From NCBI GenBank assembly GCA_936450465.1, contig OW388297.1, positions 47,196,130-47,260,129 on the forward strand: a stretch of DNA of 64,000 bases. The letters run 5' to 3'. Source of the DNA: Gibbula magus (taxonomy: Eukaryota > Mollusca > Gastropoda > Trochida > Trochidae). The position numbers and the translations under genes are program-made. Below, piece after piece: positions 20,893-33,211 of the stretch. Position 1 is the first letter of the stretch. Each line of letters starts with the position of its first letter. The notes under the pieces are model-generated. The model was not told where the DNA came from. It made no database searches and saw only the letters and a program-made list of their open reading frames with translations.

Positions 20893-22804
20893 ATGGATAA
20901 GTCAGATAGAGACAGTAGACAAAAATGAAAAATTTAAAACTTTTTTCTCATGTTTTTGAGCAACAACAAGTTGTCAAATGAAACTTGGGAAAAGAAATTA
21001 TCATTGAAAATGTATTAAATCACTTTTACCATGAAAAATTTCTTTCCGAATATCAAATTCTGGTATATAAAGTGGGAAGGATCTAAGAGGAAATGGATAT
21101 ACTCTTTATTATACACTACATATGGAGATTGGTTGGATTGAAAATGGATAATTGAAAGATTGATAGTTTCGGAAATTGATAAAATAGTAAATTCATTAAT
21201 TCCATGTTGTAGATGAGTCGGAAGGGTTAATTTATATGTTCAGGAACCATACTTGTGGGGTGTTTTATTTTTCATTTAGGGCTGAATTTAAGTTTCTGGA
21301 CTGACAGTGGTGTTTCCTTGTAGAAACCATTGGTGATGAGTTGTCAGATAATATTATAGAATAATGTGCTATGTTATTTTGTTTTTGAATAATTTCTTTT
21401 GATAATTGTATAAAACTAAAAAATAAATGAACAATTTACAAAGTGAATATTATCTCATTTGTTTGTTCAAAGTACATGTAATACCCCAATTTCACAACGA
21501 TCCGAATTACCCCCCGAATCACCATGGACAGGAGATTGTGTAAATTCGTGAACATTTGACAAATTACGTGAACAGCAATTATTACATCTGTACGAAACGT
21601 TAACGAAAATTCGTAGCTTTTCATGCTGAAACCTACAAAACATCCATGAATTATGAGAAGTATATTAGACACAATGGCGAATACACTGCGGATTTCCACG
21701 AATGAACTATTACGTTGTCACACTTCATGTACGAATAGTTTACGATAGTTCGTGACAATTCGGTATTTCGTCCTTAATTCGTATCATTCGTAGATGATTC
21801 TTGAGTAATTCTTGGTGAGAATACCAAAATTATCAACGAATTTCCAAGAATTGTCTACAAAGTTCTTACGGATTGCATGATTTAATTACGAATAGTTTAC
21901 GAAGCATCTTCGATCACGAAGCCATGAACTCGAGGACTGTTGCAGAATCATTAACGGATTTCAATAACTATATGTGTAATAATTGGCTGGTATAATAACA
22001 ATAAACATATATCATTAAACAGGTAAAATATCATTAATTAGCTTTCGCAGAACGTTCAGAATCGTCACATTTTGCAATGTGAATTCAGGACAAAAACAAT
22101 TGAGAACCACTTAGTTAATCACTAAACAAATTGAGAACAACGAGGTTCACGTGGGTTGCTATGGCGACATGTGAAACCGACAAGCCTGCATGCCCCGGAA
22201 AGGCTTGCTGTGTAATACGGGTATGCAAGAATAGGAATGTTAATATGACATCAGATTCTATTGACGCGCATTAATGTTAGTCTACGTGTCTTTCATCGGA
22301 TTTCGTGATAAGAAAATTATTTATCATATGTCATGTTGCAGATTAAAACATTCTCTAGTGATTGATATCAATATTATGTTTTCAAAAACTTGACGGCTCT
22401 TTAAAGTACTGCCGCCAGACATCTTCCCTCAAAAGTGTCTCCCCTAAGCTTCTTCCTCTGGTTATCATTTGGCGAACACATTGCATTGAATGTACTGTCA
22501 TGTGTGACTGGGTTAACAGCTCAATGACTAGCCAATCCGTGCCAAGTTCAATATTTCAAACTTCATTCTCCATTCCGCAAACCGAAATGCAGATTTGGAG
22601 TCATTTGCTTATACACACATGAGCCATGGCATCATTAAACCAATAGCAAGAGATGGCACCTCCAAAGATCCTGCAACAGGTCATTTGGACGCGACTTTAG
22701 AAGTATAGAACATATTGAGATTACAAGATTATAGCGGCCGTTATTAACCTAGGACCAGAGAGTTTGTCTAAATCAAACGTAGTATCACTCGGATCTATTC
22801 ATTG

Positions 22805-22912
22805 AGTTCTACACCTATACCTACCTACCTACCTACATACATACCTACTTAGTAAGTTACCTACCTTATATGTACTTATCTACCCACCAATGTACCTACC
22901 TGTCTACCTGTT
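22805..22912 (+). repeat. Degenerate (ACCT)n microsatellite
   Basis: CTACCTACCTACCTAC followed by interrupted ACCT, ACAT and ATCT units over roughly 100 bp. Confidence 0.85.
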
Positions 22913-24137
22913 TCATATTCACATACAACAATGTCTGTATAGCTGGACGAAACACATTTTCATGTTGACAGTGTTCTTTTAATATCAACATAATTTTGAA
23001 ATATTCTAAAGAGGCTTCTTCAGCCAATAACAAATAGTTATTATGTAAGCGGCTGTGACTGACACTACCGTAAAGACACGTCTCATTAAACGTCACCTTG
23101 AATCAAAGGATTTGGGTGGATTTCAGCCACTAAATATTATCTGGAATGTTATTTGTGTTGAAATTGTGTTGGACAAACTAGCATGTTTTATTTCCAAGAG
23201 CTTTAACATTGCGGCATAGTTTATACTCAATGCAATACTTAAGGGAGAGTTTCAATCATCACTAACTTTATGAAGCAATGCCGAATTGAGGAACAAATAC
23301 TAAGGGAACTGGCTTATGATTGGTATATGCAACATTCGCTTTGGATGTTTATAAATCAATCTATTAAAACAGAATAAAATATTGCACCTTTATCGAAATC
23401 ACAATCATCAATCTGACGTGTCTGCCAGATTATCCTGTGTCACTTCCTATGCAGATAACTTGATGCATGACAATCCTACTCGAGTAGTATGAATTAATTA
23501 ACATCCTTCATAATCAAGATGAACAAATCAATCCAGAAGAAGGAAATTCTACTTCAAGTCACGAAACATATTAATCAACTCATAAATTAACTCGAGAAAC
23601 TGAAAGCAGGAAATGCACATCATGTAAAATCACAACTGTAAAAACAGTGCTCAACACCATAATTTCTATTTCTCGATAAAAATCAGAGCCAAGTGGAATT
23701 CATAACTGTTTCGCTTCTGAAAATGGCATGAAACTTCTACTCAAGGGAATGGAATAAACACCCTAGAAGGGTATACGGCTCCTCGAGACAAGCAAGCCCC
23801 GAGGGTCTCTAAAAGTGTGTGCACACACACACGACAGAGGAGGGTAATGTATTAGAAACCACGAGTGGGAGAAAAGAGACGCTCTCAGCAGACAGCCCCG
23901 TTGTACTCCAACACTACAACTCGCGCCACTCAGGTGAAATATATGTTAGTGTGCATTCTACAGAGAAATACCTGGTAGAATTAAATGAAACGGGCTAATT
24001 GACGTTTATAGATTGGTAACTGTTGTAAGGGGGGTCTCGTTAATTAACATTGATTAACTAAGTGGTTAACTAAGATATGAGAGTGGGAAAGAAGTCATCT
24101 GTTCACCTTCGTAGGGACACTCCACACGATGAATTGA

Positions 24138-24289
24138 CCAATTAAAACACGTACTTTCACAGATAAATGAGCGATTGGTTCACAATGCTCTTATTATTGT
24201 CTTTGCAAGGGATATTAATACGAGCGGATTTCCTTTCAATGATTATAAATGATACAGAATAGTGACTCGTGCGTGATTTTTATTGCAAT
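24138..24289 (+). promoter_or_regulatory. Candidate promoter of the homeobox gene
   Basis: TATAAAT at 24244-24250 lies 40 bp before the ATG at 24290. CCAAT at about 24138 and inverted ATTGG at about 24174 lie upstream. This would give a very short leader; a farther upstream non-coding exon is equally possible. Confidence 0.3.
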
Positions 24290-27200
24290 ATGGAAATCAG
24301 AAATTTGAATAGAGCCGGAGAGGAAAATTTAGGTAAAAACGACTCCTGGATTTCTCAAACAGGGGAACACGAAGGAAGTGACGAACGAACCAAAGCACCG
24401 TTTCTATCAATTGATGATATTCTCAAAGATCCGCTTAATTCCCAACCGAACGAGGGCCACGATGATGTCACAAACTATGACGGTAAATTCACACACACTG
24501 GAAACAACGCTATACAGGATTCACTGCGCGCCGGTTACAGTCCCTACCCAGCGGACTGCAACGTGCATTACAGGACCCCCGGGGCACTTCATTTCCCCTA
24601 CCCTCTCCCCCCTCCTCCCGGGTTAATGGACCAGTCCGTATGGATGTATCAGTCATTGTATCAGAGACAAGTCTATCTTGAGGGTAAGTTTAAATGACAT
24701 TAAGAGTTCGCAAACCATCGTCCGTCCATCATCTGTAGATCTTTGGCACTTTCGGTTTTTTCTTTGAATCGAATGTAGCCCTGAAACTGAAAATTTTGTT
24801 TGGAGCTAGCCTAACTTAATTGCATCCTTGGGTATCTAAAGCCTCTTTCACATGGACACAATTTACTTACATAAGCAATTTACTTACATGAGTAAATATA
24901 CTCACAAAGTCAAAGTCAAAGTAAATTTACATCATCTTCACATGTTGTTATCGCCAGGTATAAGTTAACGTAATATCGGGATCAGAATGACAGAATTTTC
25001 ATCACTTGAGACAATGTCATTTAGAAAGCTGCTCATATAAAACTGGCTTTTGGGTTTGTCGTCGGAGAGAAATGTATGGAGATGAGAACGGTCTCACATT
25101 GGTGGTCAACTTCACAATGCAAGGCATAACTCTTGCCAGTCTCCATTACGGGCTGATTTAGGCCTTGCAGTATTTCCTTAAGATATCTGTGCTTGGAAAT
25201 CCGGGCCCACTATGCAGTCAGGTGCAGCGATCCACTATCTTGGCACAACAAAGCGAGGGAAATACCGCAATGCTTAAATCAGCCAGAATTGGAGAGTGGC
25301 AAGAATTATGCTTTGCGTGTGGAAGTTGATTGGTTGTCTCAAACCACGAAACAGTCTTTTTATGACACCATTTGGAAAGGGGACTTTCGTATGACTAGAG
25401 AGACAATTTATGTTCTTTGTGTTACTCAATTTAGTATTGAGGTAACTAACCTCATCGATATGTTATGATGTCTTAAAGAGCCATTTGGTACGTTGTTAAA
25501 AATGCAGGGGAAATTCCCAAAATATATTATAAGATAGTTAATAAATTAATTAATTGGTAAAGGTGTTTACCAGTCTATTAAAGGTAGGGTTCTGTCGTCA
25601 TCTTGGATATTTTGCATTACGTGAAATGAAAACACGCTATATTGTACCCAATTTTGCAACTTTTTGATAACTAAAGACATACACTGATAGAGTATTCACA
25701 TAGTAACACATAACATGTAATAAACTAATAAACAAGTTGCTGTTATGCTGTAGCGAAGTTTTCCCGACTCGTAGCGCCGATGAATGGCTTCAGTTCTCAT
25801 TGTTTTATTTTTCAACAAATGTGCGCTTGTGTTTATCAAGTTATGAAATATAAAGTCATCAAAATGTTACCTTAATTAGTATCTTTCAATTTCACCGAGT
25901 TTTAATCATGTATTAAAGGTGCATCCATTGTGTTTCATAAAATTTTATTTGGCTTTAATACGTTCCAACTCACCCCATGTACTGTCTTCATTACACATTA
26001 ATTCACTCAGCTTGTATATTTATCCCTAATCACCAAATATATCATAATTACTAGTTTCCGATTAAAATTAAGTAACATCATTATATATCTGCAGAAACCG
26101 AAACTGCACGTCCTATTTACATGCACAGTAGTTATATGACCTATTAAACATTATCAACTCAAACTTGTCTGTTTGGCTGTTATAAATAAAATTCCAAATT
26201 TACGTTTGACTCATTGACGCGCGCCACACGCCGTGCATTGTCCGGTTTTCGATCAGAAATCACAACTTTTACCTTTATATCATCAATATGCTAAGTCTAC
26301 TATCATCAAAATGGTAGTTTTCGGTAACAGTCGATATTTCTCGATACAATAACACCATTTATAACGTTTGCAATATGTGACCCATGACAACACAATGGAT
26401 GTACCTTTAATAGCATATATGTGTAAACAGGAATATCCTCCCGAATTTCGTTTCCACAAAAAATACCCCGATAATATTTAAAAGGAGGGTTTCCTCTTAA
26501 ATATATATCGGGTCTTTTACTTTCAAACATACAAACAAACAAACAAAAATCACATATGAGTATTCCTACTCACGGAAACTGAAATTTGGCCTTATATGCA
26601 GTTCTTTATGATATTGAAATTAGCTGTTTTTGCCAACTAGATATTATGCTTGAAGCATGTAATAATATATCTGCCATAGTTTGTTGGTATAATCACATTA
26701 AAATATCATTCAACATAATATTTTATAATGCCAATATTTTGTGTATTTACATGACGTTAAAATACACATTAATATAACTATCGTCACAATCAGCAATGAC
26801 TGACAAGAGAAACGATAGAAAGAGAAACAAGAGAAGAAGATATTCGAAAGAAAACATTTACACGTGCACATTAACATAGGGACTGGGTAATTGACATACT
26901 TGGTCTCTAAACCATTGTTATTATGTACATCATCATTCTTGCAAGAAAAATCTGTCTAATGACATCACAATCAGTGGTGCACGCTAATCCAAGTGTACAT
27001 GCATGTCTGCGAAAATTGCATCGGACTGTCCTTATATGAATATTATTTCTCTTACGCCATGACGTAGATGAACGATTTCTCTCAGTAGCCATTGGTATTA
27101 TTTGTATGTTTTGAAAATATAATTTGGTATTAGAAACTAAAATAAAAAATTAAAATACTCACCTAAGCAAACATAAATCCCGTTCACATGACCACAAATA

Positions 27201-30200
27201 CTCCAGGATTATTTATACTTATAAGTAAATATACTTTTACTAGACCTCTCTTTACTTATACTTAGGTCTATTTACTCCAGGGGTATATTTACTCATATAA
27301 GCAAATGCGTTCACATGTCACCCTAAGTAAAGTTACTTAAGTAAGCTTTATAAAACCGTTATATAACAACTTATATTTGTTTATGATACCGATAAATATC
27401 AATGGACAGTGTCGTGCCATTTTTGTAATAAAATAAACATGTATTGTAAATATAGTTATGATGACGTCGATATTCAAAGGCAAACCCTGCTATAGTAATC
27501 AGACTCTAACAACCTACCTCACAAGTGTATGAACATTTACAGGAATACTGTCTTCCACTCAAAATGAGAGAGAGAGAGAGATTTTTCAAATCCTTATCAA
27601 TGTCAAAACTTAGATACTTTTCTTGTCCAACTATAGTTTTAAAGGATGAATATAACTTGAGAAATGTTGATGATTCTATTTGCCCATACCAAGATTGGAT
27701 GTCTAAATCTATGCACGTTTGTTTGAACAAAGTCATGAATTGGGATACATTTCCACATTCCTGAAACATCCAGGCATATGAATAACCAATCTGAAATAGT
27801 AGCAATCTAACATGTGAAGCCCAGTTTACACTGTCCGCTTTATCCTGTGCTTTAAGCATGTTATAACAGGCGTGGGGATTTCGTGACGAGTCCATATGAA
27901 TCAACCTACATCAGTATCTTATACAACGACAAAAATAACGTATAGAAAGGTGGTAACGCCCAATTTCACCGAGGACCGCCTTTGATGAAGATCTTTTACT
28001 TATACCAAGATAGGTTTTGAAGAAATTACTCTGGACTTTTTCTACACTTTCGCGAAACTTAAATCCCCATATTTCACTGCCATAACAAGCAATTGTAGAA
28101 ATCTTTGTATCGAACATAGACACAATTACATTCATTGAAAGGTCTGGGTAAGATTTCATTAACTGGTAAATTGGAAAACATGCCTTGGAGGTTTGATTTG
28201 CTTGAGTTTCACAGGCTGTTGACCAACATAGTCGTGACGAAAAAATTATGCCTAAATAGTTATAATAAGAAACTGTTTTCAGTTCTTGGCCTTTATAATA
28301 CCACTTTTCTACATTCTTGAGTTTTCCACCATTACGAAAAATAATTATGTTTGATTTTCCATATTCACTACCAATCCCCATTAAATTGCAAAATTCTTCT
28401 TAAACGTTCAACTTCCTCTGTAGATCAGCAGCAGAATCTGCAACTAGCACAATATCATCTGCAAAAAGCAGCAGTTTTATGACTTCGACTGCATCATTTA
28501 AAAAAATGCCTCTTGACTCATCCAACTGGTTTATGAAAAATATGAATAAAAGAGGACTTAACATACAACCTTGTCTAACACCGCTTGACGTATGGAATAT
28601 ATTGGTGACAGAGTTACCGATTTTAACACAAGCACAAACATTTTGGTACATACTTTCTAAAATATGATAAAGTTTACCATGAATTCAATGTTGTAGTAAC
28701 TGATAAAGCAGCTTACTTCTATCAACAGAATCAAATACCTTGCGAAAATCAATAAATGCAGCGAAAAAACGGTGCTTAGGTTTTCTAAGATACTGTTGTA
28801 CAAATGACTGCAGTACAAAAATATTATCCGTGGTAGAATTGTCTTGCCGGAAACCGGCTTGCCCTTTTGAAAGAATGTCATTTAATTCAATCCAAGCTCT
28901 CAGTCTACGTTCTACGATACATGTGAACACTTTACCAAGGACATTCAATAGTGAAATACCCCTGTAATTATTTGGATCAGATAGATTTCCTTTCTTAAAT
29001 AACGGAATAATCATCCTTACATTCCAAGAAAGACTCCACTTTCTAATATTGAATTAAAAAGTAATTGAATGTAGGTTATAAGTTGTGGTGAATTTATATA
29101 AAATTCAGACGGGAGTCCATCAATACCATGCGCCTTATTTCGCTTAAGGGAATCAATTGCATTAACAATCTCATTCTCAGTAATATCTTCTGACAGCATG
29201 ACAAAATGAATTATTATCATTGAGCGGGTCTAGTTAACTGAATATCCTTTCACAGTTTAACATTGACAGTCATTAAAGGCCCTGTAGGACTCTTTTTGCA
29301 TACTATTTTTGCCATTCGTCATTAAAATTTAGACAATATATTGTTAAATTAGAGGGTAAAACATCCCATTACACGACCATTAAGCTGTATTCAAAGAAAA
29401 GGGTTATCCGTAATCAGTGCCGAGATGCAATCTGAACATTTTTAGATCGAATGTTTTATATTATGTTCAATATACCATTATTAAAAAATACGTCGATCTA
29501 AAAAACATTAGATAATGATTGGCTGAGTTGCTGCCTCGCTGCAGTTCCTAAGCGATACGCTGGCCGTTTTAGTCTGTCATCCAGACCCCTTACTTTATTA
29601 AGCACCTAGGCAAGTCTACAACAAGACTCTGAGCTCAGTTTTCTGAAAATGAACACATCTCAGAGGCTCCTTTTGATTAGGTCTTCAAGACATAGTCTGG
29701 AAGACGTATTGTTAGTAAGCGAATCCTTCTTCTTATTATTATTTCCGCAATATTTTGTTTGGACGTTCCAGAATTAACGGCTTGACCGATGTTCATGAAA
29801 TTTTCAGGGATTGTAGAATTCATTAAAATCTGGCTTTGTCTTTGAGCGGAATTTTGAATTTTTTCCTCATTAAAGGTGCAGTTCGATTCTTAATTTCGAT
29901 TTTTAACATGGGAAAAAAAATACAGCTAGAGACTTGCAACTTTTTTTAGTAGATGCGCAATGACAATGCGAGAAGAAAAGTAAATCACGGCGAAACCCTA
30001 GGTCACGTGGCTTAGCCGCCATTTTGATTTTTGTCACTTTTTAAAAGTGTCCGACCCCATGTACCTTTGACAATCTTCTTCTCTGAAGATACTTGCACCA
30101 CGAATCTGACATTTATTTTTGTATGTAGCTGAAGCATTGGTCACTACATGGTGTTGTTTTTCAGGATCGTACTTTTACTACTTTTCGCACAGTGACCTTT

Positions 30201-33200
30201 CAAAGTTGGGCAACTTGTTACACGGGACCTACTTCAAGGGGACATTACTCCAACTTCCCGATCTCACAATTGCATTAAATTTTCAGGGCAACTAGATGGT
30301 TATAGTGTCTTTAGGAATCAATAATAAAATCGCTCGCGAACAGTCATTTCCGGTCACAGTTAAGGCTAAAAAATGACATAGAGACTTGAAACCTATTTTA
30401 AAAGATGGACAAGAACAGTGCAAGCAAAAAAGGCAATAATGACGAATTCGTAGGTCACATGGTTTTGGCGCCATTTAAATTTAAAATAAAATTTATGATT
30501 TTTTTAAGGTTTTCTCAGTACATTATAAGATGTTACGAATGGAAGTTTTGACAGAACAATGTTTGTGACATTCCTCGATCAAACATGGAGCTGAGGGTCA
30601 AGCAGAAGTCTTGAAGCCCTAAGTATTGACGCGTCAATCCTAGTTTTATTTTAATTTTTTTTAATGTCTAAATTTTATGAAATAATTCATTTCAGAGGCT
30701 AAATGTTAGACCATGGCTATTGTTACAGCGTCTAGGCCGTAAAGCAAAGATATAGAGTCTTTCTCGATACGTTTTTACCTTGCATGTAAATTGCATTCAT
30801 AACGAAGAATTATGACAATCGAGGTAAAATAGTTTTAGAATATCCTAGATCTGGTTTTAGGGTCCACAACAGCATCCTGCGAAGTTTTCAGTGAATACAT
30901 AATAAGTAATGAATTACTCAAAAAGGACTTTGGTATGATTTGGTAATGATTTTGCAAAAGTCAAATTATCTGTATTTGTAGCCCAGAGACAAACAGCCCG
31001 ACGTCACCGCCGTGTCAACATAGACCGGAAGCCGAGACAGGCCTACTCCGCCAGACAGTTGGAACGTCTTGAAGACGAATTCAAAGTAAGAATAACGGTA
31101 CTTAATGATGGATAAGTTGTCGGTACTGTCACTGTTGGTGCCTGACTCTGAGGGTGTGGGGTTGAATCCCGCAAGGGACTTGTCACGATAAAAGTAAACG
31201 AATTTGTACTATTTCAGATACCAAACATATCAATGTTACAATTCTTATACGGAGTTCCCAAACTTTCAGTCTTTTACTACAACAAAAACATGGGGTTTAT
31301 TTTCAATTTAGAAATAAAAAAATATATTCAGTGACGTTATTTTAGTTGTAACTGAATATGTACACTCAACGGCAAAAGAAACGTCACTTTACAAAATACA
31401 ATATAATTCAATCCGCGCGACTGAAATATATAGATACATCATGTCTCCAGAAGCCAACTAAACTAGATTTAAAACTTCAAAACATTATCTGTTCATATTT
31501 CTGTGAAATCCACGTTTCAAGAAATCGTCGTTTTGAATCTCCTTAACTAGGCGAGATAAGGGAGTATAAAACGGTTTTCTTGGCTGTTTTATGACGTCCT
31601 ACAGTAAAGACGCGTCAACAAATTGAAGTAAAGGAGGTGTTTTATGTCATTTTATGAATTTTTAAGTTAAATGACAACACTCTGGCCAAAATAACATTTT
31701 GAACAAGTGATTTCAACACCTCAAGTGTACTTGAACAGACATGAAACTAGAAGTATTACACCTTGATGTATGAACTTGTGGGTCCCTCTTTACACATGGT
31801 GTCCCTATAAAAGCATTCTCCATCAGAAATATTTCGTTTTTTACACTGTTGAACATTATATTGCGGTTGAGTGTTTTATATCTATGTTTAATTTTTACCA
31901 TTGATTTACTTTTTAAAATCGTTACGGTTTCTTTTAAAAGGTTCACAAACCAATCAGATATGATAAAGATTTCAACACCATTGTTTTTCAAAAATTATAC
32001 ATTTATCCTTCAAGTACAAAACCATTGCTTCTGTCTGATTTCTTTAAATTATTATAGAAGTTATAAAGGTGAAGTAAACTAAATTTCTATTGATAGTCAC
32101 TCCATGTTTTATTGCAATTAATGCGTAGAAATCCTCTACCATCAATCAATTGATCACCTGTATAGACATTGATATTCCTGCTTCTGATTGGTCCCAATTT
32201 CCCTACGCAAGGCATAAGTCATGCCAGTTACTGGCGGAGTTAAGCCTTGCAGTATTTCCCTCGCTTTTCCGTGCCAAGACAGTCGATCGTTGCAGATTGG
32301 GCTCAGATTTGCTGATATTGAAACCTTAAGGAAATACTGCAAGGCTTAAATCATAAAGTAATTGAGACTGACAAGAGTTACCGTATTTCCTCTAATGAGC
32401 GCCAGGTCTCCAATAAGCGCCGGGCGTCCAATAAGCGTCTGGTCTCTAATAAGCGACATTAGTTAACTTCAAAGTTCTGTTGAAGAAATAACGCCGAGTC
32501 TAAAAAAAAGGCGCCGGGCCTCTATTAGCGCTAGGGGATGAAAGGTTGGTAAAAAAATAAGCGCCCGGGCGCTTAATAGTGGAATACGGTATGCCTTGTG
32601 TAGGGAAGTTCGATTGTTCCATGCTGTAGGTCCACGGTTCTGTGTTGCAGACAGACCGCTATCTGAGTGTATCTAAGAGGGTGGAACTCTCGAAGCTCTT
32701 GGACCTCACGGAGACACAGATCAAGACGTGGTTCCAGAATAGACGGTCAGTTCCTTACGGTTGGTTCTGGGCGTTGTTGGATGAAGACCATCTTGCTCAA
32801 AGCCCACTTAAGTTGAGGTTATCGTTGTTATGCGATGGACTAAGGGTACCTTTAGTCTAAAGTGGCTTTGTTCAAGATGATCCAGGTCCAATTTCCATAA
32901 ACCTCTCTAAGATATTAATACAATTAAACATATCAAACTCACCGATGTCAATTTTTAAAATGTCTGTCGTCAGTGACTCAGTTTCCTAATTGATATTTTC
33001 ACTTCACATTTCTGTAGTGGATCATTCTGTAGTAGTGATATTATTTACTCACATGTTATCTATCATTTCTTCGTGCAGGACGAAGTGGAAGAAGCAAATA
33101 GCGGCTAAACTGAAACGTGAAGGTCTTATCAACAGTACGCTCTGGTCGCCTCTGACGTCATTTCCGCTTTATGCAAATCAGCCCCTACCGTCATTACTTT

Positions 33201-33211
33201 GTCCTCTGTAG
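24290..33211 (+). CDS. CEH-19-like ANTP-class homeobox gene, four exons
   Basis: The exons are 24290-24683, 30982-31085, 32651-32745 and 33079-33211. The introns are GT-AG with matching phases, and the product is 241 residues. The homeodomain runs from about residue 145 ([19 protein letters not shown]) through helix 3 ([19 protein letters not shown]). It is interrupted by two introns, one after EFK and one within the codon after [15 protein letters not shown]...YLSVxKR...[18 protein letters not shown] is strikingly like C. elegans CEH-19 as I remember it, a homeodomain I would place in the NK-like Bari group without certainty. [12 protein letters not shown] at 37-48 is an eh1/TN-like motif of the kind that recruits Groucho, so a repressor is likely. 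A proline-rich stretch (YPLPPPPGL) follows before a tyrosine-rich end of exon 1. The start is the ATG with A at -3; no other ATG lies upstream in frame. A poly(A) signal AATAAA is at 33633. Confidence 0.88.
25107..25328. mobile_element. 222-bp foldback MITE, copy B (homeobox intron 1)
   Basis: It starts CAACTTCACAATGCAAGGC and ends GTGTGGAAGTTG. Flanks ATTGGTGGT (25098-25106) and ATTGGTTGT (25329-25337) are a 9-bp duplication with one mismatch. The length is identical to copy A. Confidence 0.85.
25913..26410. mobile_element. TTAA-bounded MITE, second family (homeobox intron 1)
   Basis: The ends are TTAAAGGTGCATCCATTGTG and CACAATGGATGTACCTTTAA, a 20-bp terminal inverted repeat with one mismatch, including the TTAA that would be the duplicated target of piggyBac-type transposases. 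The interior carries TTACGTTTGAC, TTTTCGATCA and TTTCTCGATA words that recur in order near 57420-57600, a diverged relative. No coding frame. Confidence 0.75.
27480..29220 (-). pseudogene. Broken non-LTR retrotransposon (LINE) reverse transcriptase
   Basis: On the minus strand, successive frame-shifted pieces give the RT palm in order. 29017-29220 has [15 protein letters not shown]; 28685-29014 has [19 protein letters not shown] and [11 protein letters not shown]; 28400-28651 has [13 protein letters not shown] and the catalytic-type FADD motif. 27911-28381 carries the thumb/connection region ([10 protein letters not shown]...CYGSEIWGF), and 27506-27904 the C-terminal region with a [14 protein letters not shown] stretch. 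The reading frame changes between pieces and the endonuclease domain is absent, so the copy is 5'-truncated and dead. It lies antisense to the homeobox gene. Confidence 0.88.
29273..29400 (+). mobile_element. Fragment of the TTAAAGGGGCAG MITE family
   Basis: TTAAAGGCCCTGTAGGAC resembles the family terminus. TTAGAGGGTAAAACATC and CATTACACGACC match the sub-terminal block of the copies at 48343 and 54637. The right part is missing or unrecognisable. Confidence 0.5.
32195..32611. mobile_element. Foldback MITE, copy C, split by a nested element
   Basis: Without the insertion at 32381-32589 and its TA, this copy is about 206 bp and colinear with the others (CAAGGCATAAGTCATGCC ... TACTGCAAGGCTTAAATC). 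Flanks GATTGGTCC (32186-32194) and GATTGTTCC (32612-32620) are its 9-bp duplication with one mismatch. Confidence 0.8.
32381..32589. mobile_element. 209-bp TA-flanked MITE nested in foldback copy C
   Basis: It begins CCGTATTTCCTCTAATGAGC and ends CGCTTAATAGTGGAATACGG, imperfect terminal inverted repeats, with TA on both sides (32379-32380, 32590-32591). The interior repeats the word AATAAGCG several times (ATAAGCGCC, CCAATAAGCGTC). TA duplication suggests a Tc1/mariner-type source. It ends 61 bp before homeobox exon 3. Confidence 0.8.

Larger units (their letters stand above)
20893..24289. other. Intergenic and presumed upstream region of the homeobox gene
   Basis: No gene is recognised. Visible structures: a TTCGT/ACGAA-dense block at about 21480-21960, and an ACCT-type microsatellite at about 22805-22912. 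An 86-codon frame at 22362-22622 has no domain character. Near the 3' end, a CCAAT (24138) and an inverted CCAAT (24174) precede TATAAAT at 24244-24250. Confidence 0.4.
24684..30981 (+). other. Homeobox intron 1, repeat-filled
   Basis: The 6.3-kb intron holds a foldback MITE (25107-25328), a TTAA-bounded MITE (25913-26410), a broken LINE (27480-29220), a TTAA-family fragment (29273-29400) and a pair of diverged ~460-bp units (about 29870-30140 and 30340-30600). The paired units share TAGAGACTTG and a GGTCAC(G/A)TGG...CGCCATTT block. Two similar stretches with CTTATACTTA/TAAGTAAATATACT words (24860-24960, 27180-27345), both near TTCACATG, look like another small family. A fragment of an AGCTCATCAGG-type lead-in may lie at about 24715-24790. 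Confidence 0.55.
31086..32650 (+). other. Homeobox intron 2
   Basis: Contains a short tRNA-like remnant (GGGGTTGAATCCCGC at about 31160) reminiscent of a SINE B box, then AT-rich sequence, then foldback copy C (32195-32611), whose right edge lies only 39 bp before exon 3. Confidence 0.5.

Noticed and set aside
22362..22622. 86-codon open frame
   Set aside because: No recognisable domain, no splice context, and a length expected by chance in this amount of DNA.
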